Notes: generated by a model from the sequence alone, not told the origin. A stretch of 42,579 bases of DNA from Pantoea sp. BAV 3049 (GCF_009765445.1 NZ_WHOY01000031.1:2387372-2429950); one strand, 5' to 3'; counted from the first letter of the stretch, positions 1 to 6,943 are shown. Program-made: numbers and translations.

Positions 1-130
1 TGATATTCATCATTTATACCTCTTTTTTCATGCCCGCAGGGCATGGGAGGCGCACTGCGCCGGAAACCCCCGCAGCGCAGCGAGGACGATAAAAGCGTTA
101 CGGCTTCAGCCGTAATAAATCCCCTCTCTG
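1..130. repeat. Structured repeat element R2, right part (continues from 42521-42579)
   Basis: Together with the last 59 bases of the window this rebuilds a copy of the element at 2401-2600. It keeps three stem-loops: ATGCCC/GGGCAT near 30-44, GGCGC/GCGCC at 49-61 and ACGGCT/AGCCGT at 100-113. Relative to the other copy, the middle stem carries a paired A-T to G-C change, so pairing is kept while sequence differs. It lies upstream of the minus-strand gene starting at 42513. A regulatory or single-strand-specific role is inference. Confidence 0.75.
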
Positions 131-404
131 CCAGGCCGGTTTTTGGTCGTTCCGGCAGCACCGGCGTTAATGCGCGTCGGGCCCGCCCGGCTGAGCGGGC
201 TGTGTGGCGCTTCAGCGGCGCACAGGGCGTGATTTGTCCGGGTGTTGGGGAAAGGGGCGCTTGCGGCCCCTTGAACCTACAGGCGCGATTCTGTGAACTT
301 ACAGATTGGTCTTTGCTATCTGACACTGGCGATAGAAACCGTAGACGGGTTAGCGAAGTGGGCAGACGATTCGGCCTGTGGGCGGAGAGCCGAAGGGAGC
401 CTGA
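131..404. other. Gene-free stretch with a probable minus-strand terminator
   Basis: No convincing gene is seen. There is a GCCCGC/GCGGGC hairpin at 181-200. A 7-bp hairpin AAGGGGC (252-258) / GCCCCTT (266-272) lies downstream of the minus-strand gene ending at 405 and could end that transcript. The open frames crossing this stretch have no family resemblance or ribosome binding site. Confidence 0.5.
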
Positions 405-908
405 TTAGCAGGACTTTTCAGCCAGTTCAGCCCGCAGTTTGCTGTTATCAGATTCCAGAGAAGCTATTCGATTTCTGGCCTTTTCCAGCTCTTCAGACAA
501 CACGGCCACCGGAGACAAGTCACCCTGCCCGTTATCCATATCAGCGACAAAATCCTCCCGAAATGCCAGGATTGCCGCATCCAGAGCATTTTCAAGCTCA
601 ACCACTTTCGACGGGAGTGGTACACGCTCAGTCAGGCATTGTGCCAGCTCAACGGCGATTTTTGCTGCCTCCCTGGCAGGGGTCTTCACATCATCGATGC
701 GTGGCAACAATTGATAATCAGGATGCTCTTTCAGTAGCAGTAAAAGCATATATGTTTCGCTGACTGATACGCGATTCGTATTCTGTTCTTTATCCTGCCA
801 GGAGCGAAGGGATAGCCCGAACAAAGCAGCCATTTCTTTTTGTGTGTAGTTCAGAAACGCCCGCGCGCGCTGCGCCAGTTCGCCTCTGTAATCAGCTTTC
901 AGATCCAT
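405..908 (-). CDS. HTH (XRE-like) DNA-binding protein with C-terminal coiled coil
   Basis: 167 aa. Residues about 10-65 look like a Cro/XRE-type helix-turn-helix of the kind seen in MqsA-like or NadS-like regulators (RARAFLNYTQKEMAALFGLS then RSWQDKE). The last 35 residues (SEELEKARNRIASLESDNSKLRAEL) form a heptad-like coiled coil, so it is probably a dimeric regulator. Its start overlaps the end of the upstream gene by 17 bp, which suggests translational coupling in an operon with the genes at 892-2393. No toxin partner is recognisable. The exact regulatory target is unknown. Confidence 0.75.
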   Translation of the reverse strand: MDLKADYRGELAQRARAFLNYTQKEMAALFGLSLRSWQDKEQNTNRVSVSETYMLLLLLKEHPDYQLLPRIDDVKTPAREAAKIAVELAQCLTERVPLPSKVVELENALDAAILAFREDFVADMDNGQGDLSPVAVLSEELEKARNRIASLESDNSKLRAELAEKSC

Positions 909-1188
909 GTTCCTGAGACTCCTTTAGAAAACGAATAAATTCGCGCGTCAGTTTTGGTAACGGAAAGTCGCTTACCCGGATAAAGTCGCCAACGTTAAGG
1001 AAAAATTCCTGATTAAGTACCTCGATACGTTCCTCTTTCGCCCCGGACGCCCGTTCTGCTTTTGTCGGGTTCGTCCTGTCCAGCACCAGGTACTGAAGCC
1101 GGTACATGATACCGTCACTCTGCACCGCCAGCGTCTGAGTAATCCGGGACGTTTCGCCCCGACGCCTCGCAAAAAACAGATCTTTCAT
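892..1188 (-). CDS. Conserved-looking plasmid protein of unknown function
   Basis: 98 aa starting MKDLFFARRRGETSRITQTL. I chose the ATG at 1188 because AGGAA lies about 10 bases before it; a longer frame starts further upstream but would run into the preceding intergenic hairpin. The protein is soluble and mixed in charge, with no motif I recognise. It sits in the middle of a four-gene minus-strand operon, and its 3' end overlaps the start of the HTH gene. Confidence 0.65.
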   Translation of the reverse strand: MKDLFFARRRGETSRITQTLAVQSDGIMYRLQYLVLDRTNPTKAERASGAKEERIEVLNQEFFLNVGDFIRVSDFPLPKLTREFIRFLKESQEHGSES

Positions 1189-1225
1189 ATTCTCACGTTC
1201 CTGAAGCAGAGCACCCAAACAGTAA

Positions 1226-1249
1226 GCCGTGGGGGCATCCCCCCACGGC
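1226..1249 (-). promoter_or_regulatory. Intergenic hairpin
   Basis: Perfect 10-bp stem GCCGTGGGGG / CCCCCACGGC with a 4-base loop, in the gap between the genes at 1256-1819 and 892-1188. There is no T-run after it on the minus strand, so it is more likely an mRNA processing or stability element than a full terminator. Confidence 0.7.
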
Positions 1250-1255
1250 CTGCTG

Positions 1256-1819
1256 TCAGCGCTCCAGCGTTGATAAAAATCCAATGACCTTGATTAGCTG
1301 GTCTTTGCTGAGATTGTCCAGCTTAAGCCGGTATGCTTCGCCGTACATCTCGCACACATCCCCACTAATACCTCCGGGGGTTTTGATATGACACAGCACA
1401 TCATAGTAACTACTATAGTTTTGCACTTCGACCAGCTGCCCGACCAGGTTAATAAGAATCCGCCGATCATCCTTAATTTTTTGCGCTCCGGCGCGGTCAG
1501 CTTCGAAATACGCGATTTGCTTTTCAGCATCAGGCAAAATTTTACGGCGGATATCCTGAGCAATTCCCCACGGTTCACGCATTGGGGACACCGTACAGGC
1601 GGAGTAACCGCCAGAACTACGCCCAGACCGGACACCGCCGATCAAATGAATTCGGCCTTTCTCAAAACGTGCGCCAATGGAGTAATGACGTAAGGCCGGG
1701 TTTACCAGGTTTATCCAGTATGTATCTTCGGTACGTCTGTCGATCTTCCAGCCCTCGCCCAGGAACGAACAAACCCGGTTAAAAACGGCTTCATAACGGG
1801 CAAAAAAGGTTTTTTCCAT
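1256..1819 (-). CDS. Unknown plasmid protein, second gene of the J-domain operon
   Basis: 187 aa starting MEKTFFARYEAVFNRVCSFL. The ATG at 1819 is preceded by AGGGGGATAAT, a good ribosome binding site. The protein has an N-terminal alpha/beta-looking part with an aromatic strand (DTYWINLVNP) and a glycine/serine-rich turn (GGVRSGRSSGGYSA), then a helical C-terminal half. I do not recognise the family. It follows the J-domain gene after a 49-bp gap containing a small GGGC-TTAT-GCCC hairpin. Confidence 0.7.
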   Translation of the reverse strand: MEKTFFARYEAVFNRVCSFLGEGWKIDRRTEDTYWINLVNPALRHYSIGARFEKGRIHLIGGVRSGRSSGGYSACTVSPMREPWGIAQDIRRKILPDAEKQIAYFEADRAGAQKIKDDRRILINLVGQLVEVQNYSSYYDVLCHIKTPGGISGDVCEMYGEAYRLKLDNLSKDQLIKVIGFLSTLER

Positions 1820-1868
1820 ATTATCCCCCTGCAACTTTAAAGGGGAGGGCTTATGCCCCCCCATGGCA

Positions 1869-2393
1869 TCAGGCGCGGCGCTCTACAGATTTGCGCCCAT
1901 CAGCTTTACGCTGGCCGTTAGTGCCATACATTTCACGGATTTCATCCATTGAATGCTCTTTACGGTTGCGGATGCATTTATGTTCTTCCGGGCGATAAAA
2001 CCACTGTTTTTTTTGTGACGCCCATTTACACCCTAATGCTTTTAATGCTTCTTTATGCGTCCTGGTTTCGCCAGAGATCCAGACCCAATTACCAATAACC
2101 TCAAAAATAATATCAGGGAGATTGTTTAATTCTGTTAAGACTCGCTCCAGCTCTTCGCCATAGTTATAACGTGCATTATCATCAGTTGACTGGTATTGAT
2201 TAACTTTTTCGAAATTACCCATCAAAAAATCAAATGCCGCATTAACTGCTTTCATAATTTCCGCAGCAATCGGATTATCTTTGTTACGGTCAGGATGATG
2301 TTTAAGTGAGGCTTTTTTGTAGGCTTTCTTTATTTCCTCTTTGGTTAATTCACCAGACAAACCAAAAACATTTAATGCTTCCTGAATATTCAT
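1869..2393 (-). CDS. J-domain (DnaJ-like) plasmid protein
   Basis: 174 aa. Residues about 4-60 form a J domain with the HPD signature (KHHPDRNK) and the flanking helices, so it should stimulate the ATPase of a DnaK-type chaperone. There is no G/F region and no zinc finger. The C-terminal half holds the motif WVWISGETRTHKEALKALGC followed by KW..QKKQWFYRP, a small Trp/Lys-rich module common in plasmid and phage proteins. The start is set by CCAGGAG nine bases upstream. It is the first gene of a minus-strand operon led by the R1 element and a near-consensus promoter. Whether it uses host DnaK is inference. Confidence 0.85.
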   Translation of the reverse strand: MNIQEALNVFGLSGELTKEEIKKAYKKASLKHHPDRNKDNPIAAEIMKAVNAAFDFLMGNFEKVNQYQSTDDNARYNYGEELERVLTELNNLPDIIFEVIGNWVWISGETRTHKEALKALGCKWASQKKQWFYRPEEHKCIRNRKEHSMDEIREMYGTNGQRKADGRKSVERRA

Positions 2394-2483
2394 TACTAAC
2401 TCCTGGCCGTTCGGCCTTAAGGGAAAGCACCGCGCTTTCCATGTGAATAATATTACACGTTATAACGTGTTTTATCAAGAATA
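2394..2483 (-). promoter_or_regulatory. Promoter and structured 5' leader of the J-domain operon
   Basis: Read on the minus strand: TTGATA, a 17-bp spacer, then TAATAT, a near-consensus sigma70 promoter. The spacer contains ACACGTTATAACGTGT, a perfect 16-bp palindrome that looks like an operator. The transcript would then carry the stems GGAAAGC/GCTTTCC (2422-2440) and GGCCG/CGGCC (2405-2416), the latter right next to the Shine-Dalgarno sequence. Bases 2401-2459 are identical to 42521-42579. Confidence 0.75.
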
Positions 2484-2600
2484 AATTTATAATTAACGCT
2501 TCTTTTTTTATGCCCGAAGGGCATGGGAGGCACGGAGTGCCGGAGACTCCCGCAGCGAAGCGAGGACGAAAAAAGCGTTACGGCTTAAGCCGTTACATTC
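2401..2600. repeat. Structured repeat element R1
   Basis: Intact copy of the element that also spans the window junction. The left 59 bp are identical in both copies. The right part (2505-2600) is about 80 percent alike but keeps the stems ATGCCC/GGGCAT, GGCAC/GTGCC (2529-2541) and ACGGCTTAAGCCGT (2580-2593). A fragment of a third copy is at 3498-3516. Confidence 0.8.
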
Positions 2601-2755
2601 CCACCCCTGCAAAGCAAAAATCAGCCAAAAGCGATTCAGTGGCTTCTATACGCTGTCGGAGTGGTCACGACAAGGCGAAGCCGCAGTCGGGGCGTATCTC
2701 CGCGTTAGCGGGCCGTAAGGGCCGCTTACGTGCGTGTATTGGGGTCAGTTTGGAT
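2601..2755. other. Gene-free stretch between R1 and a short minus-strand reading frame
   Basis: I see no supported gene. Part of it (AAAAGCGATTCAGTGGCT near 2627) resembles a segment near 3658, so it looks like the degenerate end of a repeated plasmid backbone sequence. Confidence 0.4.
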
Positions 2756-2899
2756 CTAGAAAATTATTGTACGGTAAGCCTGTTTTTTGCACAGGCTTAC
2801 CTGTAGCCATGGTTTAGTACTACTAACACATGCCAGGCGATTTTCAGCCTGACGGAGATCACCGGTTTTTCGTTCAGGATAAAATTGTGTACCTCTCAT
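2756..2899 (-). CDS. Possible 47-residue basic peptide
   Basis: Reads MRGTQFYPERKTGDLRQAEN and continues to IIF. A ribosome binding site AGGA lies 5 bases before the ATG. Its 3' part overlaps a perfect 10-bp inverted repeat, GGTAAGCCTG (2773-2782) / CAGGCTTACC (2792-2801), which could instead be a non-coding terminator structure. I do not recognise the peptide, and this call is uncertain. Confidence 0.3.
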   Translation of the reverse strand: MRGTQFYPERKTGDLRQAENRLACVSSTKPWLQVSLCKKQAYRTIIF

Positions 2900-3098
2900 T
2901 TTTTCCTGATTTATAAGATAGAAAAGTAATTAATGAACACAGAACAACACCTGTAATTGCTGTTTTATCATGAAAAAGGTTAAATAAAGCAAAAAGAGTC
3001 ATCACAAAATAACAGGGTGTAAATATATATTTATACATAAATACCTCTTCTCCGGTAACTAATAACCATCTTTAGTTAATTCTGCTAATTATAACAGT
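2900..3098. other. AT-rich intergenic stretch
   Basis: Downstream of the membrane-protein gene at 3099-3422 and very AT-rich (for example GTAAATATATATTTATAC near 3018). I see no gene or clear terminator. Confidence 0.4.
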
Positions 3099-3422
3099 TT
3101 AAAGTATTTTATTGATGGTCAGTCTAAAAAAAAGAATAAAGTACGCTAACGGCCACATTAAAAACGAACTGATTTTAGCGCCGGATACATTTGCAAGAGT
3201 GTTGTAGAGGGGATGCCACTCAATCAGTCGTCTTAAAACAATCCTGTTCAGGATAAAACCACATGCAAAATAGGCGATAAAGGGGATTATTCCCGGAAAC
3301 CAGCTCAGTCTGGAACTGAGAACAAGGAGTATTATCATCAAAACCAGCAAAGAAACATAAATCCCAACCGACTTTCTGAGCGAAATGTAACTACCTGCTT
3401 TCTGAATTTCAACTTCTGACAT
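3099..3422 (-). CDS. Small integral membrane protein of unknown function
   Basis: 107 aa with a polar N-terminus and strongly hydrophobic segments at about residues 17-37, 42-60 and 86-102 (SVGIYVSLLVLMIILLVLSS; FIAYFACGFILN; FLMWPLAYFILFF), so two or three inner-membrane helices. AAGGTGATCAA precedes the ATG. It stands alone between the accessory operon and the replicon. Possible roles such as surface exclusion or a membrane immunity protein cannot be told from sequence. Confidence 0.6.
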   Translation of the reverse strand: MSEVEIQKAGSYISLRKSVGIYVSLLVLMIILLVLSSRLSWFPGIIPFIAYFACGFILNRIVLRRLIEWHPLYNTLANVSGAKISSFLMWPLAYFILFFRLTINKIL

Positions 3423-3497
3423 TTGATCACCTTCAATATTCCGTTAAAAGTGGACTGATTTTATGCATCAATTCATAAGAAAACCTTGATCTGGAAT

Positions 3498-3516
3498 ATG
3501 CCCGCAGGGCATGGGA
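3498..3516. repeat. Fragment of a third R element
   Basis: ATGCCCGCAGGGCATGGGA is identical to the first stem-loop of R2 (positions 30-48). Sequence similarity ends just after it. Confidence 0.6.
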
Positions 3517-3748
3517 AGCGACAAATTCAGTTAAATGTCATGCGGTGGCTAAACGTCGCTGATACCCGGCGTAGCCGGTGCGATCTTTGATAGATCCTTT
3601 GCGCCAACCCCCTTCCTGCCAGACGTGTTTAATGAGGCGTAAGCCGAATGCGGGCTAAAAGCGATGTAGTGGCTGGATGGTCGGAGACGAAAGAAATGTT
3701 CAGCGATAGATATATGTCACGAATGCGGAATATCCTTGATGTCTACTG

Positions 3749-3815
3749 CCCGGCTTGCCGGGTGCTACCTCTAGGTCGCTTGCGACCGTTGCGAACCGGC
3801 GCGGCCAGTGGCCGC
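3749..3815. other. Three consecutive hairpins, possible single-strand initiation site
   Basis: CCCGGC-TT-GCCGGG (3749-3762), GGTCGC-TT-GCGACC (3774-3787) and GCGGCC-AGT-GGCCGC (3801-3815). They lie on the far side of the candidate origin from repA. In IncFII-type plasmids a priming (ssi) site lies in this position, so a primosome or primase site is a reasonable inference. Hairpin-forming sequence is what I actually see. Confidence 0.45.
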
Positions 3816-3829
3816 TGCAAGGGCGTTCA

Positions 3830-4060
3830 TATTTCAGATTAAGCACCCAGGCCGACAGGCTGGGGGGCGCGCCTATCACCTTTATTTATAAAGGTCTGTT
3901 AGTTTAGAAATAAACAACGAATTTAACCTACAAATGACCAGCATTACCGAATTTAACCGTATATATATGCAGCGATGCGAATTTAATTGATTGCAGAGTA
4001 TACAAATCACCGGTTGGTGTCAGAAAGAGGGAGATAACGCAGGGGCTGAAGGGGATGAAT
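3830..4060. other. Candidate replication origin (oriV)
   Basis: AT-rich DNA downstream of repA. Three direct repeats CGAATTTAAYY start at 3918, 3948 and 3978, exactly 30 bp apart, with AT-rich spacers such as GTATATATATGC. The repeat nearest repA ends about 165 bp from the repA stop, close to the CIS spacing known for IncB/L-M type plasmids. No perfect DnaA box is visible here. Confidence 0.6.
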
Positions 4061-4104
4061 AAAGTAAAAATAAGGGGGATTTCTGACGCGCAGGCAGCAG
4101 AAAG

Positions 4105-4119
4105 ACCGCCAGCGGCGGT
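4105..4119 (-). terminator. Terminator in the CIS-like segment after repA
   Basis: Stem ACCGCC / GGCGGT with a 3-base loop, followed on the minus strand by CTTTCT. It lies 36 bp past the repA stop. A terminator at this place is a known part of the CIS element that loads RepA onto the origin in cis. Confidence 0.6.
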
Positions 4120-4155
4120 TAGGGTTGGTTTTTATGTGCAGGGAACCCGGACTTA

Positions 4156-5127
4156 TCAGGAACCGACAGGAGGTATCAATTCAACCAGATATCGCCAGTA
4201 CGCCTCTCCATTTGCAACGCTCAGTTCTGGCCGGTTCTGCCTTGCTGTGTTTTCCAGAGCGTAAGAGGTGGCCGTTGGCTGCTGCGCTTTCCAGGCTGCA
4301 TAAAGTTTCCAGTAACGCCTTTCTTCTTTAGCTGGCGCAGCACTCAATGCCTCTTCTGTTTTAATAAGGTGCTGTTCGAGGTCAGAAACAATGCGCTTCT
4401 TCTCGTCCTGCTGCTGGGCATCTTCGCCCAGCACATGGCGCTTAATCTTCTTCAACAGATTTTTCAGCGAATGCTTGTCCGTAATATCAGCAACGTTACT
4501 ACGGGCCAGGCGCTTGAGATGTTCGGAATAGCGGTCTCTGTAGGTTTCCCTGAGTCCTTTACGCTCCAGCCAGCGCCGGAACTTGTTGACGATTTCACGC
4601 AGTTCTGCAACGCTAAATCCCAGCCCCGCGAAAAACTCAGGCTTTATCCAGATGCGCATTGCTTTTTGCTGACGGCTGTCCGGGTCCAGGCCTTTTAGTA
4701 CAACGATAATTCCTGCGTCTTCCCAATCCTTCAGAGCCTTATATACCGGGTCGCAGGTTTTCCGGCCGGTGGCAGCATCCACATGCAGCTGGCCGGTCTG
4801 CTGTGCCAGTTGTTCAGTGCTGCACATGACCTCAAAAAGATGGTCACTGTCCGGGTTGTAATCGCAGTTAGCCATCAGGGCCGTTCCCAGGGCATCATAA
4901 GTTTCCCTTCGTTCTGAACGTACAGAAATGCGCTGGTTACGTTTACGGCGGAGTGCATAGATAAGGGGGTTTCGGTTCCAGTCGTGCCGATCAAGAGCAG
5001 CAGAGAAACGCTTTGCGGCTACCGTATTGGGAAGTTTCCCGGCGAACAGCGGTATGTGATGCCGGTGAATTTTTGATGATCGTACAACTCCATCGGATGG
5101 AATGGAGAAGAGAGCCTGTTCAGTCAC
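4156..5127 (-). CDS. repA: Replication initiator RepA (IncFII/IncB-L/M family)
   Basis: About 323 aa. The N-terminal motif HIPLFAGKLPNTVAAKRFSA and the later segments NRNPLIYALRRKRNQRISVR and LSGFSVAELREIVNKFRRWL-like region match what I know of the IncFII_repA/RepZ family, which binds and opens the plasmid origin in cis. Starts are GTG at 5130 or GTG at 5127; AGG is 5 bases before the second, so I favour 5127. The start is overlapped by the leader peptide stop, so translation should be coupled. Regulation is by the antisense RNA and a predicted pseudoknot upstream. The origin lies downstream, past a terminator. Confidence 0.9.
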   Translation of the reverse strand: MTEQALFSIPSDGVVRSSKIHRHHIPLFAGKLPNTVAAKRFSAALDRHDWNRNPLIYALRRKRNQRISVRSERRETYDALGTALMANCDYNPDSDHLFEVMCSTEQLAQQTGQLHVDAATGRKTCDPVYKALKDWEDAGIIVVLKGLDPDSRQQKAMRIWIKPEFFAGLGFSVAELREIVNKFRRWLERKGLRETYRDRYSEHLKRLARSNVADITDKHSLKNLLKKIKRHVLGEDAQQQDEKKRIVSDLEQHLIKTEEALSAAPAKEERRYWKLYAAWKAQQPTATSYALENTARQNRPELSVANGEAYWRYLVELIPPVGS

Positions 5128-5176
5128 CACCGCCTACACTTATGACGGTATAGGGGGGTTGTGTAAGGTTACGCAT
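5120..5176 (-). CDS. RepA leader peptide (RepY/RepB-like), translationally coupled
   Basis: 18 codons reading MRNLTQPPYTVISVGGGD. AAAGGA lies 9 bases before the ATG. The stop codon (5122-5120) lies just inside the repA start region, giving an 11-bp overlap with a repA start at 5130. This is the arrangement of RepY-RepZ in ColIb-P9 and RepB-RepA in IncB/L-M plasmids, where leader translation opens the repA start. The tract CCGTCA inside the leader (5148-5143) can pair with the antisense target loop. Confidence 0.8.
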   Translation of the reverse strand: MRNLTQPPYTVISVGGGD

Positions 5177-5186
5177 TTGCTATAAT
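5159..5186 (+). promoter_or_regulatory. Promoter of the antisense copy-control RNA
   Basis: Perfect -10 TATAAT at 5181-5186, with a weak -35 TTGTGT at 5159-5164 and a 16-bp spacer, on the strand opposite repA. The predicted start is about 5193. Confidence 0.7.
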
Positions 5187-5192
5187 CCTTTG

Positions 5193-5268
5193 CAGGCACC
5201 GAGCCTGCTTTTGGCCCCCTGAATATCTGAATCTACCCGTCAAAGTTGAGCAGATTTCAGGGGGTTTT
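5193..5268 (+). ncRNA. Antisense RNA controlling RepA synthesis and incompatibility
   Basis: About 75 nt. It holds a short stem GCAGGC/GCCTGC (5192-5208) and a long stem-loop, CCCCCTGAA-ATCTG against its complement (5215-5264, one bulged base, 21-base loop), followed by TTTTT, so it ends like a Rho-independent transcript. It is complementary to the repA mRNA leader upstream of the leader-peptide start. The loop contains ACCCGTCAAAG, antisense to the UGACGG that can form the repA-activating pseudoknot. Family knowledge: CopA/RNAI/Inc RNA. Confidence 0.8.
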
Positions 5269-5496
5269 TGCATTCAGGAGTCAGGCACTGGCCTTTCCCC
5301 CATCCCTGGACGCTATTACCGGGAACGTCCCACCCGCACGAATTCACAAAACTTCGCTAATCTATCACGCAGCGGAAAGGGGATCAAACGATCCCGAAAA
5401 GATCCCGAAAAACACCGTTAAATTTATTCAGTTATATCAGTCAATTAGTCTTATTTTTCCTGAACATGCGGAATAGTGAGACTGATACAATCCCGC
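5269..5496. other. Upstream region of repA mRNA, no gene seen
   Basis: It should contain the minus-strand repA promoter, but I cannot assign it firmly. A tandem GATCCCGAAAA repeat (5391-5411) is visible. No supported gene. Confidence 0.35.
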
Positions 5497-5802
5497 TTAA
5501 AGCCTTTGATAACCAGCCTCTTTCTGGTGTCGGATTGTCAGGATAACAACGCTGTCCGTCAGGTCATCGAAACGATAGAGCATCACATATCCGCTGCTTC
5601 CAAATTCGGCCACCAGTTCCTGGTATTCCAGCGGAAGGTGCTCCACCGGACGCCCGATATCAGGTGACGTTTCCAACTGGCGAATGCCCCGGATAAGGGT
5701 TTCAGCCGCTTTCTTTGCCGCCAGTGCATTTTTCTTTTTCAAAAAGCCCTGCAGACGCTGCAAATCCCGACGGGCCAGCACTGAAATAATCACTTGTGGC
5801 AT
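5497..5802 (-). CDS. RelE/ParE-family toxin
   Basis: 101 aa. Basic N-terminus VIISVLARRDLQRLQGFL, a long central helix pair, then SPDIGRPVEHLPLEYQELV, YVMLYRFDDLTDSVVILTIRHQKEAGY, the typical ParE/RelE fold ending in the RHQ..AGY motif. ParE members poison gyrase and RelE members cleave mRNA at the ribosome; sequence alone does not decide which. It overlaps the upstream antitoxin gene by 13 bp. Role: post-segregational killing. Confidence 0.88.
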   Translation of the reverse strand: MPQVIISVLARRDLQRLQGFLKKKNALAAKKAAETLIRGIRQLETSPDIGRPVEHLPLEYQELVAEFGSSGYVMLYRFDDLTDSVVILTIRHQKEAGYQRL

Positions 5803-6077
5803 ACGGGGGGATCCTGATCATGCCCGGAACCCCAGGACTCCAGCCATTTTACCGTTTCATCAGCTGTTATATGCTGCCCGGTTTCTTCATATTCCCGCCA
5901 TGAAGCCTCCGCATCCTTTCGATACCGGCTGCGTTTCTCTTCCCTGACAACATATTCGTCTATGGCTTCAATCATCAACGCATGTGAAGAACTGCGCCGG
6001 TCATCAGCCAGTGTTTTTAGCCGCTCTTTTATCTCCGGCTCAAGGCGTAACGTTGTGGTCTGGCGATTATCTGTCAT
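5790..6077 (-). CDS. Ribbon-helix-helix antitoxin partner of the RelE/ParE toxin
   Basis: 95 aa. The first 45 residues (NRQTTTLRLEPEIKERLKTL, then RRSSSHALMIEAIDEYV) are a CopG-type DNA-binding domain. The tail (ASWREYEETGQHITADETVKWLESWG) is the usual toxin-binding segment. The ATG at 6077 has GAGGGTGAA just before it, so I prefer it to a longer frame. It precedes and overlaps the toxin, as in most type II modules, and should repress its own promoter. Confidence 0.88.
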   Translation of the reverse strand: MTDNRQTTTLRLEPEIKERLKTLADDRRSSSHALMIEAIDEYVVREEKRSRYRKDAEASWREYEETGQHITADETVKWLESWGSGHDQDPPVCHK

Positions 6078-6247
6078 TTCACCCTCACAGAATACCAATG
6101 GTGTCACCAGACATACTAATGCAGTTTAAGAGTCTGGTGAAAGTGATAGCTGTACATTGAAAGCAGATTATATTGATCCAGATCATGTCTTAAGCAGTTA
6201 GAATTAAAAAATAACAATCGAGAACGACCACCTGAGAGTGAAATTTG

Positions 6248-6943
6248 ATGCCCCATTCCGCAGTTAACACTTCGAACACCACAAAAATATCTCGCCAGGT
6301 TCTGCACTTTTTTGAACAAAGTCTGGAACCCTGGGGGGTGAAAGATATACACAGTCGCTTTATCTATGTGAATCAGGCATATATTGATTATCTTGAGATA
6401 AAACAGGATATCGGGAACCTGAGCTATGAAGCCGTGACCGCGTTCGCTTCATTTAGTGAGAGTTTGATCGCTCACGATCAGAAGGTGATACAGACAGGCC
6501 AGCGCCTTGAAGCTATAGGTACACTACTCGTTGGTAATGAATACCGCTCGTTTATCTTTGAAAAATATCCATTTTTGGATAAGGACGGGGCGGTAACGGG
6601 CACTGTTGTACACCTGAAACCCTTTGAACACATCTCAATAGAGTACTTCCTTGAAAAACCATTCTATGGAGAGGCTACTTTTACCCCTCCTGAAGCTTTC
6701 ACAGACCGGGAGTGGGATGTTTTATTTCTGCTTTTCAGAGGCTCGGACAGGAAGCAAATAGCTGAAAAACTAGGGCTTTCTGAAAATACCATCAGGAATA
6801 TAATTTCCCGAATTTTCATTCTGACAAGAACCTCGTCCAGAAACATGTTACTGGAAAAGGGGTTGAAGTCCGGCTGGCACCTGTATGTTCCCCCCAGATT
6901 TGTGTCTGTAGGATATAACATGCTTTTTGAAGAGGATCGGTAA
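6248..6943 (+). CDS. PAS-LuxR family transcriptional regulator
   Basis: 231 aa. Residues about 15-140 resemble a PAS sensor (WGVKDIHSRFIYVNQAYIDY, VVHLKPFEHISI). Residues about 155-215 are a LuxR/GerE-type HTH (FTDREWDVLFLLFRGSDRKQ, IAEKLGLSENTIRNIISRIF). The ATG at 6248 follows GAGAGTG. It is the first plus-strand gene before the transfer region, so control of transfer (as TraJ does in F, also a PAS-like protein) is a fair inference, not shown. The ligand is unknown. Confidence 0.8.
   Translation: MPHSAVNTSNTTKISRQVLHFFEQSLEPWGVKDIHSRFIYVNQAYIDYLEIKQDIGNLSYEAVTAFASFSESLIAHDQKVIQTGQRLEAIGTLLVGNEYRSFIFEKYPFLDKDGAVTGTVVHLKPFEHISIEYFLEKPFYGEATFTPPEAFTDREWDVLFLLFRGSDRKQIAEKLGLSENTIRNIISRIFILTRTSSRNMLLEKGLKSGWHLYVPPRFVSVGYNMLFEEDR

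Noticed and set aside
43..408. Long plus-strand open frame over R2 and beyond
   Set aside because: Arg/Pro-rich composition of a GC-rich non-coding repeat, no ribosome binding site, and it crosses conserved hairpins.
4369..4698. Plus-strand frame opposite repA
   Set aside because: Shadow of the repA coding strand.
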